From Tateyamaria sp. (lineage in GTDB: Bacteria > Pseudomonadota > Alphaproteobacteria > Rhodobacterales > Rhodobacteraceae): DNA of 35,361 bases. The translations under genes were made by a program, and so were the position numbers. Below, piece by piece: positions 1 through 8,559 of this stretch (the stretch's first letter is position 1; each line of letters opens with the position of its first letter). The DNA is taken from the NCBI GenBank assembly GCA_018668195.1, contig JABITU010000268.1, forward strand, positions 1 through 35,361, in the 5' to 3' direction. Under the pieces are notes generated by a model. The model was not told where the DNA came from. It saw only the letters and a program-made list of their open reading frames with translations, and searched no databases.

Positions 1-33
1 CAAGGCGCTCTTGAAACTGTGGCCGCTCGGTGA
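1..33 (+). CDS. C-terminal end of an upstream gene, probably DUF692 (MNIO) enzyme (partial)
   Basis: Reading frame 1 is open from the window edge and ends at TGA 31-33, giving the tail QGALETVAAR. The stop overlaps the GTG start of the DUF2063 gene at 30, a typical coupled-operon junction. In known bufferin/gig operons the gene just before the DUF2063 gene encodes the DUF692 multinuclear non-haem iron oxygenase that modifies cysteines of a small precursor peptide. The identity is inferred from this gene order only; ten residues are too few to identify a family. Confidence 0.45.
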   Translation, partial: QGALETVAAR

Positions 34-797
34 CGTCCATGGCTATCGATCAATCTCAGTTGCGCGCGGCACTTCTGGATCCAACCCAAGCAGTTCCCAC
101 AGGATTAACCGATGGTGCGGGCATGCCCACCCAAAAGCGTTTTGATGTCTACCGCAACAACGTAACTGTTGCTCTTAGGGACGCATTACGCACTGGGTTT
201 CCGGTTTTGTGCAAACTGCTTGGCGATCAGGTATTTGATCAGATGGCCACGCTGTTTGCCCGCGCGCATCCCCCCAAGACCCCACTCATGATGCATTATG
301 GCGATGAAATGCCAAAGTTTTTGGCAGAGTTTTCGCCCCTTGCACATATCGGCTATCTCGCGGATGTCGCCCGGCTGGAACTTGCCATGCGTCGTGCATA
401 CCACGCAGCAGATGCGCACCCCATCGCGCCCGAAGAACTGAGGAGCCTCGCTCCGGAACAACTTTTGACGGCGACCTTAACGCTGGCACCAGCGGTGCAG
501 ATCATTGCATCGGATTGGCCGCTGTTTGACATCTGGCAGTTCAACATGATCATGGGTGCAGCCAAACCCCGCGCCATCAAACAGTCGGTTCTGATCTCCC
601 GATTGGAGTTTGATCCTCAGCCACATCCACTGGATGTAGCGCAAGCTGCGTGGATCATGGCTGTCCACGACGGAGCGACCGTTGAAAACGCACAAGAAGC
701 GGCACTCTCCATTAACCCGGAATTTGATCTTGGCCCGCTGCTTGGCCTGTTGTTGCAACAAGGCGCTCTTGCCAAAATTACACCATCAAAGGACTAG
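30..797 (+). CDS. DUF2063 (HvfC/BufC N-terminal domain) protein
   Basis: A 255-residue soluble protein of the DUF2063 family, which acts as the partner of DUF692 (MNIO) enzymes in making copper-binding RiPP peptides (bufferins; also the gig operon). The family hallmark is seen near residues 37-75: RFDVYRNNVTVALRDAL followed by a FPVLCKLLG segment and an F-x-x-MA-x-L-F-ARAHPP stretch. The C-terminal half (about 110-250) is the variable part that would contact the enzyme or precursor. The GTG start at 30 overlaps the preceding TGA; ATG at 39 is an alternative with a slightly better GGTGA upstream. The stop is followed after 3 bases by the DoxX gene, so the two are clearly cotranscribed. Family call is good; the role in peptide maturation is inferred from the family. 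Confidence 0.85.
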   Translation: MTSMAIDQSQLRAALLDPTQAVPTGLTDGAGMPTQKRFDVYRNNVTVALRDALRTGFPVLCKLLGDQVFDQMATLFARAHPPKTPLMMHYGDEMPKFLAEFSPLAHIGYLADVARLELAMRRAYHAADAHPIAPEELRSLAPEQLLTATLTLAPAVQIIASDWPLFDIWQFNMIMGAAKPRAIKQSVLISRLEFDPQPHPLDVAQAAWIMAVHDGATVENAQEAALSINPEFDLGPLLGLLLQQGALAKITPSKD

Positions 798-800
798 ACC

Positions 801-1346
801 ATGAATGCTCTCGTGCGTTTTTATTCGTCAATCGTCACCATATTGCAGCGCGGCGAGTGGATTCTGCCTACTCTAGCTCGCTTCCTGTTTGCGGCTGTTC
901 TTGCGGTCTATTTCTGGATTTCAGGCTTGACCAAGGTCGGTGAAGGAATGTTGGGTATTTTTCAGCCGTCTCTGGGTGCCTATGCGCAGATATTTCCAAG
1001 AATCATGGAACAGATCGGCTACGATGTGGACGCGCTATCGCTTTACCACTGGGCCGTGGTGACAGCAGGGACCTTGGCTGAATTCATCCTACCCGTACTG
1101 ATCATTCTGGGCCTGCTGACCCGTCTTTCCGCGATTGGAATGATTGGCTTTATTGTTGTGCAATCGCTGACTGACCTGATTGGCCATAACAAATGGGACG
1201 ACAGCCTGGTTTTGGGCGCGTGGTTTGATGCGCCCTCAAACAGCCTGATCATGGACCAGAGATCGCTTTGGGTTTTTCTACTACTTTTGTTGGTCATCAA
1301 GGGCGCGGGGCCATTGTCGCTTGACCGTGCAATCGGCGTTCGATGA
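801..1346 (+). CDS. DoxX family integral membrane protein (gigT/bufD type)
   Basis: A 181-residue protein with about four hydrophobic helices (roughly residues 25-45, 75-105, 108-130 and 150-172) and the DoxX pattern: an N-terminal FLFAAVLAVYFWISGLTK helix, an AEFILPVLIILGLLTRLSA helix and the GHNKWDD loop. DoxX proteins of this type close bufferin/gig operons after the DUF692 and DUF2063 genes; their exact role (redox or membrane anchoring of the maturation complex) is not settled. The ATG at 801 is preceded by AAAGGA with 7 bases of spacing, and the gene lies 3 bases after the DUF2063 stop. It is the last gene of the operon: the next gene is on the opposite strand. Confidence 0.85.
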   Translation: MNALVRFYSSIVTILQRGEWILPTLARFLFAAVLAVYFWISGLTKVGEGMLGIFQPSLGAYAQIFPRIMEQIGYDVDALSLYHWAVVTAGTLAEFILPVLIILGLLTRLSAIGMIGFIVVQSLTDLIGHNKWDDSLVLGAWFDAPSNSLIMDQRSLWVFLLLLLVIKGAGPLSLDRAIGVR

Positions 1347-1407
1347 ACTGCTGCAAAATCAGAACCAGAGAATCGGCTCGCGGAATTTTGGGCGAAGGGT
1401 GCAACGA

Positions 1408-1725
1408 TCATGCCAAACCAAGTGCAGTCTGAACTTCCTTTGACCATCCGAGGTACAAAACGTCTCCATCGATGATCAAAGGTCGCTTCATCAAGGTTGG
1501 ATGCGCGGCCAACAGATCAAGATGCGATTGGTTTCGCACATCTTCCCCCAGCCCACGCCAGGTGGTGGACCGCGTGTTGACCAATGCATCGTTGAAAGTT
1601 TCATAAGCGCGGGCCATGACCGTCGAGGGCACCCCTTGTGCGCGAACGTCCACAAAATGGGCATCTGGCAAAGCCTTTATCGCCTTGCGGCATGTATCGC
1701 ATGTTTTCAAACCGTATATTTTCAT
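1408..1725 (-). CDS. ArsC/Spx-family reductase (YffB-like)
   Basis: A 105-residue thioredoxin-fold protein of the ArsC/Spx family. The start [15 protein letters not shown] carries a C9-D-T-C12 pair, the conserved KRPLI segment lies near residues 79-83, and the length matches the YffB/ArsC-like group. Such proteins are often annotated as arsenate reductases, but the C-x-x-C form and the absence of any ars gene nearby make a general thiol reductase more likely. The open frame extends 36 codons further upstream; ATG 1725 is chosen because the family begins at MKIYGLK and a G-rich ribosome binding site precedes it. It is divergent from the cold-shock gene and convergent with the DoxX gene. Confidence 0.8.
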   Translation of the reverse strand: MKIYGLKTCDTCRKAIKALPDAHFVDVRAQGVPSTVMARAYETFNDALVNTRSTTWRGLGEDVRNQSHLDLLAAHPTLMKRPLIIDGDVLYLGWSKEVQTALGLA

Positions 1726-1909
1726 GGCCACCCCCGCGCGTTTGTGTGAATTAATCATCATAATCGCGGCTTTGCACGCCTCAGATCTTGAAATTTTGCG
1801 AAACCGCACAATTTGTGCCACACTGAACGGCATGTCGGTGGATCAACTATCGGAATGTCACCGAAACGCGCCCCTTGCGTGGGCTGAAAGGCAAAAGGAG
1901 GCACGGATC

Positions 1910-2116
1910 ATGCCAACTGGCACCGTGAAGTGGTTCAATACCACAAAAGGCTACGGCTTCATCGCCCCGGACGACGGCGGTAAAGACGTTTTTGTACATA
2001 TCTCAGCGGTCGAACGCTCTGGCCTTACGGGACTTGCAGATGACCAAAAAGTGTCATTCGAGTTACTTGAAGGGCGCGACGATCGTCAAATGGCCGGTGA
2101 CCTGAAACTGCTGTAG
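1910..2116 (+). CDS. Cold-shock domain protein (CspA family)
   Basis: A 68-residue single cold-shock domain protein that binds single-stranded RNA/DNA and acts as an RNA chaperone. Both nucleic-acid motifs are intact: RNP1 as KGYGFI at residues 13-18 and RNP2 as VFVHIS at 28-33, with the usual GTVKWFN opening. The start is set by an excellent Shine-Dalgarno AAAAGGAGG (about 1893-1901) 8 bases before ATG; the frame is open upstream but carries no family sequence there. The gene has its own 184-base upstream gap, shared divergently with the ArsC-like gene, fitting the separately controlled, leader-regulated csp genes known elsewhere. I could not identify the leader fold by eye. Confidence 0.93.
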   Translation: MPTGTVKWFNTTKGYGFIAPDDGGKDVFVHISAVERSGLTGLADDQKVSFELLEGRDDRQMAGDLKLL

Positions 2117-2488
2117 CCTCGCACCGATTAAGAGCGATATGTGAGTGGTCTGGGCTTCCCTCTTGTTTCTGATCCTTCCAGGGGAGAAAAAGCGGAGCAA
2201 AAGCGTGACTTCACAGGTTGAAAAATGAACGCATTAAGACGTCTTGCACAACCAAGTTTCCTCCGGACCGTCGGCTGGGCGGCAATTGCTTATAATCACG
2301 GTAAGGCGCTTTTGTGGTCTGTCAAAATATTGAACCCTTCGCGTCATTTGTAAACGCTGGTTGCAGCTTTGGCGCCGCGATGTGCCCACCGAAGGGCTGG
2401 CGGTGAGCTTTGTGGTGTTTTGCAGTGGTCTGGCGTTAGGCGTGTCAAGATTTTCACATGACACAGAGTGGTAGAGCAACGCACAACA
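2117..2488. other. Intergenic region between convergent csp and thyX
   Basis: About 370 bases without a supported gene. A 42-codon ORF (2225-2353, starting MNALRRLAQPSF) has only a weak AGG upstream and no recognisable family. A second open stretch in another frame ends at TAG near 2471. They might be fragments of a decayed gene, but I cannot name it. No clear terminator with a U-run is visible here. Confidence 0.4.
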
Positions 2489-3394
2489 TCAGCGGATCAC
2501 ACCCATAAATTCGCGCCATTCCCCTTTGGACATGCCAGAGGTTTCCTGTGTGACCTCCTCGCCTTTTAACATCCGCTGAATACAAACGAGGGCTGTGGCC
2601 GATAGCGTTGCGCCCCCCATCCGGTAGTCTTCGAACGCGCCGTAAGCGGCGGGCACCCAATCTTTGACCATCTCACAGATCGCATCCGCATAGACGCGGA
2701 TCTCGTATTGGGCGTGCGCATCCGCACGAAGTCGTAGAAAGTGGAACAGGTTGTGAAGATCCACTTTCCAGTACCATTGCGTGTAGATATTTGCAGGTAG
2801 GTTCATCCGCGCCAATTCTCGGGCGAGGCCCTGTTGGCCATCCTCTGAAATCATCTGTTCATAATGGTCATAGGCGCGGTTGCTGTCCGCCTTGAGGATC
2901 TCAAGAACACGGGCAGCCTCTTCACCTTCGAGCATCGCACCACGACCCTGGTTGTTCACAACAGACTGGGCCGCCAATGCATCCGGCTGCGGGATATAGA
3001 ATTCGCGGTCAAGGATTGAATAGCGGGCGGAATATTCATTGACATTAGCCGTGCGGTGTCGAATCCACTGGCGCGCGACAAAGACGGGCAGTTTGACGTG
3101 CAGCTTGATCTCGCACATCTCGAAGGGGGTCGAGTGCCAATGACGCATGAGGTACCGGATCAGCCCGGCGTCATTCTGCACGGATTTCGTGCCGCGTCCG
3201 TACGAAACGCGCGCTGCCTGACAGATCGCAGCATCGTCACCCATGTAGTCGATGACCCGGACAAAACCGTGATCAAGAACAGGCTGAGCGCGGTAAAGAT
3301 GCGCCTCCATGCCCGGCACAGTGGCGCGCAAAGTGGGCTGGGGCGAGGCCCGCAGGTCTTCGATTTCGGCTTGCTGGTCGGGGCTGAGCGGCAT
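2489..3394 (-). CDS. thyX: FAD-dependent thymidylate synthase ThyX
   Basis: Makes dTMP from dUMP using methylene-tetrahydrofolate and FAD/NADPH; the flavin alternative to ThyA. The ThyX signature RHRx7S is present as [11 protein letters not shown] at residues 112-122 of the 301-residue product, followed by ARYS, and the C-terminal [18 protein letters not shown] segment (about 205-223) matches the family. Two in-frame ATGs exist: 3403 (304 aa, with AAGG directly abutting it) and 3394 (301 aa, with AAGGA 8 bases upstream). I chose 3394 because of that spacing and because the protein then starts [11 protein letters not shown]. It is monocistronic. A perfect DnaA box lies just upstream at 3406-3414. 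Confidence 0.95.
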   Translation of the reverse strand: MPLSPDQQAEIEDLRASPQPTLRATVPGMEAHLYRAQPVLDHGFVRVIDYMGDDAAICQAARVSYGRGTKSVQNDAGLIRYLMRHWHSTPFEMCEIKLHVKLPVFVARQWIRHRTANVNEYSARYSILDREFYIPQPDALAAQSVVNNQGRGAMLEGEEAARVLEILKADSNRAYDHYEQMISEDGQQGLARELARMNLPANIYTQWYWKVDLHNLFHFLRLRADAHAQYEIRVYADAICEMVKDWVPAAYGAFEDYRMGGATLSATALVCIQRMLKGEEVTQETSGMSKGEWREFMGVIR

Positions 3395-3405
3395 GGGGCG
3401 CATCC

Positions 3406-3414
3406 TTATCCACA
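3406..3414 (+). promoter_or_regulatory. Consensus DnaA box at the thyX start
   Basis: TTATCCACA is an exact match to the high-affinity DnaA box TTATNCACA. It lies 11 bases upstream of the chosen thyX start, in the promoter or 5' leader. The position would allow DnaA to couple dTMP synthesis to replication, as shown for some nucleotide-synthesis genes in other bacteria. Function here is inference from one site. Confidence 0.5.
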
Positions 3415-3682
3415 GAATCTGTCACTGCTACCTTATATGGGGGATCAATGTCTGAGAACCGCAATATAGGGATTGCAGCAGAAGTTCGCATCAAAAGCAG
3501 ATGAGATCAGTTATTATTGATCTTTTTCGCACAACTGTTTTGCAAACCCCGGGTTTAACTCTAGACTTGTCCGGAACGTGCTAACCCGTTTCAAATTTGG
3601 CTTGCTGCGCGCTATGTATTTTACGCGGAACAACAGATTTCAATCTATGTTCCATATTCTGGTCAAGACAAGGACACCGCTG

Positions 3683-4111
3683 ATGGCTCTCACCTACTTG
3701 CACACCATGGTTCGGGTAAAGAACCTAGACGCCTCAATCGCCTTTTTCAAGTTGCTCGGGTTGGAAGAAACCCGCCGACGCGACAGTGAAACGGGGCGGT
3801 TTTCGCTAATTTTCATGGCTCCTCCGGGACAGCACGAGTGCGCGATAGAACTGACATATAATTGGGATGGTGACGACGGATTGCCCAGTGACAGCCGCCA
3901 CTTTGGGCATTTGGCATATAGCGTCGACAACATCTATGAAATTTGCCAACACCTGATGGACAATGGTGTGACGATCAACCGACCACCGCGCGATGGGTAC
4001 ATGGCCTTTGTCCGCTCGCCTGATAATATTTCGGTCGAATTGCTGCAACACGGGGATAAACTGCCCACGGCAGAGCCTTGGGCCAGCATGGATAACACCG
4101 GAAGCTGGTAG
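3683..4111 (+). CDS. Glyoxalase I-like (VOC superfamily) protein
   Basis: A 142-residue vicinal-oxygen-chelate protein close to lactoylglutathione lyase, which converts the methylglyoxal-glutathione adduct to S-lactoylglutathione. Candidate metal ligands are in the usual places: H7 (LHTMVRV), E56 (AIELTYNW), H76 (FGHLAY) and E119 (SVELLQ). Two beta-alpha-beta-beta-beta modules are visible, about residues 1-60 and 70-122. ATG 3683 is chosen because AAGGA sits 8 bases upstream and the family begins just before LHTMVRV; the frame is open 35 codons further upstream with no family sequence. Substrate is not certain, but the intact four ligands and length favour a true glyoxalase I (gloA). Confidence 0.85.
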   Translation: MALTYLHTMVRVKNLDASIAFFKLLGLEETRRRDSETGRFSLIFMAPPGQHECAIELTYNWDGDDGLPSDSRHFGHLAYSVDNIYEICQHLMDNGVTINRPPRDGYMAFVRSPDNISVELLQHGDKLPTAEPWASMDNTGSW

Positions 4112-4141
4112 GGTTCGGGTCTGAGCGAGGATCTGCATTTG

Positions 4142-4840
4142 ATGAAATTGGCGGTCTGTATTACGCTGATGGCGTCCGCGGCCCCGGCGCAGGCCTGCCG
4201 TTTGGCGTTGCTGCTGGCCCTCGATGTATCATCATCGGTTGACGCTGCCGAAGATCAGCTGCAACGTGGAGGGCTCGTCTCAGCATTGACATCGCCTGAG
4301 GTACAGGCCGCATTTTTTGCGACGAATGATTCTGTCGCGCTGGCAGTTTATGAATGGTCGGGGCGCTATAATCAGGAAGTTATCCTTGAATGGATGCTGA
4401 TCGACAGCCCAGCCGCTTTGTTATCGGCAGCGGAGGTCGTGGCTGCAAGTAAACGCAGCCATAACGAATTTCCAACTGCTATGGGCTACGCATTGGGCTA
4501 TGGTGCCAAGATGCTGGGCAGGGCACCGCGCTGTTTGTATAAAACGCTGGACATGGCGGGTGACGGGCAAAATAACGAAGGGTTCGGGCCGCGCCTCGCT
4601 TACCGCGAATTTGCATTTTCGGATGTCACGGTAAATGGTTTGGTGGTCAATGCCGCAGAGTTCGCCTCCGAGACAGATCTAATCGCTTTTTATCAGAACG
4701 AAGTGCTTTGGGGCCCAGGTGCCTTTATGGAGGTGGCGCAAGGCTTCGAAGATTACGAACGCGCAATGCGCCGCAAGCTAGAGCGCGAATTGACCCCACC
4801 GATGATTGGCGCCGTTCCGTTTGTTGAGCGTGCGGGATGA
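4142..4840 (+). CDS. Secreted DUF1194 (VWA-like) protein, first of a pair
   Basis: A 232-residue exported protein of the DUF1194 family, which has a von Willebrand factor A-type fold. A signal peptide (residues 1-18, ending AQA) is followed by a mature protein starting with Cys19. A complete metal-ion-dependent adhesion site is visible: D28-x-S30-x-S32, T112 (FPTAMG) and D141 (MAGDGQNN). Cys131 just before TLDMAGDG could pair with Cys19. Function of the family is unknown; the fold suggests metal-dependent protein binding in the periplasm. A TTG at 4139 lies in frame just before the ATG and has better spacing from GCGAGG. Its stop overlaps the next gene's ATG. Confidence 0.85.
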   Translation: MKLAVCITLMASAAPAQACRLALLLALDVSSSVDAAEDQLQRGGLVSALTSPEVQAAFFATNDSVALAVYEWSGRYNQEVILEWMLIDSPAALLSAAEVVAASKRSHNEFPTAMGYALGYGAKMLGRAPRCLYKTLDMAGDGQNNEGFGPRLAYREFAFSDVTVNGLVVNAAEFASETDLIAFYQNEVLWGPGAFMEVAQGFEDYERAMRRKLERELTPPMIGAVPFVERAG

Positions 4841-5586
4841 TGCGATGGACCGCAAAGATTGGTGCCATTTTGACAGCCGTAATTTGGGTGGGTGCTGCAA
4901 CTGCGGATTGCCGGCAGGCGCTCGCATTGGGGCTAGACGTATCGGGATCAGTCGATTCGCGGGAATACAGGTTACAGATGGACGGGTTGGCCGCGGCACT
5001 GGACAGCAGCAAGGTTCGCCAAGCACTAACCATGTTACCCTCAGCAACCATCGATTTGCTAGTCTATGAATGGAGCGGCCCAGAGGATACCAAACTGATT
5101 CTGCCCTGGACGACTGTGCTGGATGAAGCCGCGCTTGACGGAATAATCGCGCATCTTCGTGTCACAACTCGACGGCAGACCAGTCCGGGCACTGCATTGG
5201 GGCTGGCAATGCGCGATGGCGCAGCCCATCTGGCACAGCGTACCGAGTGTTGGAAGCGAACACTGGATCTGTCGGGGGATGGCAAATCGAACCTTGGACC
5301 GCGCCCAGTTGATGTCAAACCAGAGATCGAAGGCACTGGCATCACTATAAATGCGCTTGTTATCGGAGTGGATTCGCCCGCCAACGGTGATTTACGTCAG
5401 GCCGAGATTGGCGCGCTAGCCCGCTATTTTCAGGCCAATGTTATTGTAGGATCAGGCAGCTTCGTCGAGACTGCCCTGGGTTTTGAACACTATGCCGAAG
5501 CTATGGCACGAAAGTTGCAGAGCGAACTTGAAACTTTGATGTTTTCAAAGGGTCCGGTCAAAAGCGAAACACCGCAGGTCCGCTGA
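4837..5586 (+). CDS. Secreted DUF1194 (VWA-like) protein, second of a pair
   Basis: A 249-residue paralogue of the preceding gene, starting at ATG 4837 which overlaps its TGA (ATGA), so translation is probably coupled. A signal peptide ends near ATA-D24 and C25 begins the mature chain. The MIDAS residues are D34-x-S36-x-S38, T119 (SPGTALG) and D148 (LSGDGKSN); C138 precedes TLDLSGDG as in the first copy, suggesting a conserved disulfide. The copies share architecture and motifs (for example VYEWSG and FETALGFEHY/MEVAQGFEDY) but differ widely elsewhere, so the duplication is old. They may form a heterodimer or bind related partners; this is inference. Confidence 0.85.
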   Translation: MMRWTAKIGAILTAVIWVGAATADCRQALALGLDVSGSVDSREYRLQMDGLAAALDSSKVRQALTMLPSATIDLLVYEWSGPEDTKLILPWTTVLDEAALDGIIAHLRVTTRRQTSPGTALGLAMRDGAAHLAQRTECWKRTLDLSGDGKSNLGPRPVDVKPEIEGTGITINALVIGVDSPANGDLRQAEIGALARYFQANVIVGSGSFVETALGFEHYAEAMARKLQSELETLMFSKGPVKSETPQVR

Positions 5587-5695
5587 GCAAACTACCGTGA
5601 AAACCGAACCGTTGCAAAGCGGATACTGGATGGGCACTTGCCCGTGACACTACGTTGCGTATACGTCAGCCAGGCTCCACCCAGCGGTGCCCGCA

Positions 5696-6214
5696 TCAAT
5701 AGATATAGCGGATTTGATCGGTCCAATATCGCTCCATCCGTTTGAGCGATGCGGTGATGTCGATTATCCCTTCGGGACCAAGCACTCCCTTGGATTGCAA
5801 CCCTTCGGCGTGACGCTCAAAAAGGTCGGAAACAACGTCACGAACCTTGCGCCCATCAGCGGTCAACCGAACACGGACTGACCGGCGGTCAATCTCGGAC
5901 CGTTGATGGTGCATATAGCCAGTGTCGACAAGCTTCTTGAGGTTATAGCTGACATTAGAGCCCTGATAGTAGCCGCGGCTTTTCAACTCGCCAGCTGTCA
6001 CCTCATTATCGCCAATATTGAACAGCAAGAGCGCCTGCACTGCGTTAATCTCAAGCACGCCAACACGTTCGAATTCGTCTTTGATTACATCAAGCAGTAA
6101 TCGGTGCAGGCGCTCCACCAAAGACAGCGCCTCAAGGTAAGACATTATAAAATTGTAGTCTTTGCCGCCCATTGTTGCGCCAACCAACTGACGCATTGGA
6201 TCTTGGATGCTCAT
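5696..6214 (-). CDS. MarR family transcriptional regulator (LdtR-like)
   Basis: A 172-residue winged-helix DNA-binding protein. The family core is seen at residues 28-125: a dimerisation helix (LEALSLVERLHRLLLDVIKDEFER), the recognition region SRGYYQGSNVSYNLKKLV, and the wing RSEIDRRSVRVRLT. The spacing and the NAVQALLLFNIGD block resemble the alphaproteobacterial LdtR group, known in Liberibacter to control a cell-wall L,D-transpeptidase; I recall this rather than having checked it. ATG 6214 is chosen over the frame's first ATG (6244) because GGAG lies 7 bases upstream. The gene follows sdhE by 100 bases on the same strand and converges with the DUF1194 pair. Confidence 0.85.
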   Translation of the reverse strand: MSIQDPMRQLVGATMGGKDYNFIMSYLEALSLVERLHRLLLDVIKDEFERVGVLEINAVQALLLFNIGDNEVTAGELKSRGYYQGSNVSYNLKKLVDTGYMHHQRSEIDRRSVRVRLTADGRKVRDVVSDLFERHAEGLQSKGVLGPEGIIDITASLKRMERYWTDQIRYIY

Positions 6215-6314
6215 CAACGCTCTCCGAAATGATCTTCGTTTCAATAGAAAATGGAACAGATTCGGAAAGATATGGTTAAGAGAAACAAAACACTGAGATC
6301 GCTGGCTTTTAACC

Positions 6315-6575
6315 CTACGTCTGAAACGTTTTTGAGATCAAACCTATTAGATCGGCAAGCCGCCCTGGAGGGGCTTCCTGTCCAGTCACCCAGCGATACA
6401 GATCCTGATCATTTTCGTTCAGTAACGCATCATAATCATCAAGCGAACCGGCGTCCATTTTGGCCAGATGCTCAGCAGCAAAAGCGGAAAGGATCAGGTC
6501 CATTTCTTTGATACCACGCCGCATCGAACGCATGTGCATCCGTTTCAGTCTGTGCGCGCGCAGTTCCTCAACCAC
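6315..6575 (-). CDS. sdhE: Succinate dehydrogenase assembly factor SdhE
   Basis: An 86-residue SdhE/YgfY (DUF339) protein that helps attach FAD covalently to the flavoprotein subunit of succinate dehydrogenase. The essential RGxxE motif is intact as R20-G-I-K-E24 within RLKRMHMRSMRRGIKEMDLIL, and the NDQDLYRWVTG segment is present. No ATG fits: the best start is GTG at 6575, which gives VVEELRAHRLKRM and overlaps the end of the XRE gene by 8 bases. The frame is open to an ATG at 6662 but that stretch is antisense-like coding shadow without family sequence. Co-expression with the XRE regulator is indicated by the overlap. Confidence 0.88.
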   Translation of the reverse strand: MVEELRAHRLKRMHMRSMRRGIKEMDLILSAFAAEHLAKMDAGSLDDYDALLNENDQDLYRWVTGQEAPPGRLADLIGLISKTFQT

Positions 6576-6972
6576 CGGTCGGTGCCTGCATCGCCGCGCG
6601 CATCCGCTTTTCCAATCGCCCAACCTGTTCAGCACGCGACAAAAGATCAGCCCGAAGGTCACGCATTTCGGTCATCAGATCCCGCATCGTATCATTCGAT
6701 GAAACTCCGCTCGCCAACTCCGGAACTTCGACGCCTTCTCCTTCGCTGTTGATCAACCACATCATCGACACATTCAAGAGCCCCGCCATGATCGATAACC
6801 GATTCGCGCGCGGCTCGCTCAGATCGTTCTCCCATGCGCGCAAGGTCGCCAAACGAATGCCCAGCCGCTTTGCAAGCTGCTGTTGCGTCATTCCCGCGGC
6901 ATCACGCGCACCTGCGACCCGATCCCCGAATGTTGCCGTCTCTGGGCTATACCAATCGTGTGTTTCGTCCAT
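6568..6972 (-). CDS. XRE-family helix-turn-helix regulator with C-terminal coiled coil
   Basis: A 134-residue regulator. The HTH domain spans about residues 15-75 (FGDRVAGARDAAGMTQQQLAKRLG, then LATLRAWEND and LSEPRANRLSIMAGLLNVS). After a short linker, residues 92-128 form a charged heptad-like helix (MRDLMTEMRDLRADLLSRAEQVGRLEKRM is its core, seen in pieces), probably a dimerisation coiled coil. ATG 6972 is taken as the start; the frame extends 24 codons upstream without domain sequence. It is divergent from the aminotransferase gene and overlaps sdhE downstream. A short palindrome at 7006-7018 in the shared promoter region is a candidate operator. Confidence 0.85.
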   Translation of the reverse strand: MDETHDWYSPETATFGDRVAGARDAAGMTQQQLAKRLGIRLATLRAWENDLSEPRANRLSIMAGLLNVSMMWLINSEGEGVEVPELASGVSSNDTMRDLMTEMRDLRADLLSRAEQVGRLEKRMRAAMQAPTGG

Positions 6973-7005
6973 TGCCTGTGCCCTGCCCCGTCCAATAGCT
7001 TGCTT

Positions 7006-7018
7006 GCGGTTAAACCGC
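7006..7018. promoter_or_regulatory. Palindrome in the divergent XRE/aminotransferase promoter region
   Basis: GCGGTT-A-AACCGC is a perfect 6-base inverted repeat around one base. It lies 34 bases upstream of the XRE start and 47 bases upstream of the aminotransferase start. Symmetry and size suit a dimeric HTH protein. Binding by the neighbouring XRE protein is inference. Confidence 0.4.
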
Positions 7019-7040
7019 CGCCTATGACCATACAGACTAA

Positions 7041-8267
<1,227 letters not shown>

Positions 8268-8482
8268 CGCGACGACCGTGCGCGGGCATGAGCGATTGAT
8301 TTTTTCCATGAACGCGCAGCAGCGTTGTAGTATGCTGTTTCAAAAAGGTTCAGTGCCAGTCTACGCAAACGGCTTTTGTACCGGCGCAGATGATTAAAAA
8401 GATAAAAGTCTACGCCTTGCGGGATGGTCAGAAAGCTTCGGCATCAACGCACCCCAAAAGCATACCTTTACTGTCAAAATAT

Positions 8483-8557
8483 CGGGACGGCGGGCGGGGC
8501 GACTTTCACGGGGGCCCGCACGGGCACACGCGAAAGAGCGTCTGGCCCGCCGTCCCG
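8483..8557 (-). terminator. Long GC-rich inverted repeat after the MATE gene
   Basis: CGGGACGGCGGGC (8483-8495) is perfectly repeated in inverse at 8545-8557. The 49-base loop holds a further 5-base GC hairpin at 8514-8525 and a CTTTC/GAAAG pair. It starts 2 bases beyond the MATE stop and, in the minus direction, is followed by ATATTTTG. That fits a terminator for the MATE transcript, though the long structured loop is atypical. Confidence 0.55.
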
Positions 8558-8559
8558 TG

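Noticed and set aside
2225..2353. 42-codon ORF after the cold-shock gene
   Set aside because: No proper Shine-Dalgarno, no family resemblance, not part of an operon; could be chance or decayed sequence.
2464..2483. CAGAGTGGTAGAGCAACGCA resembles a tRNA D-arm
   Set aside because: No acceptor stem, anticodon arm or GTTCGA T-loop follows; the sequence runs straight into the thyX 3' end.
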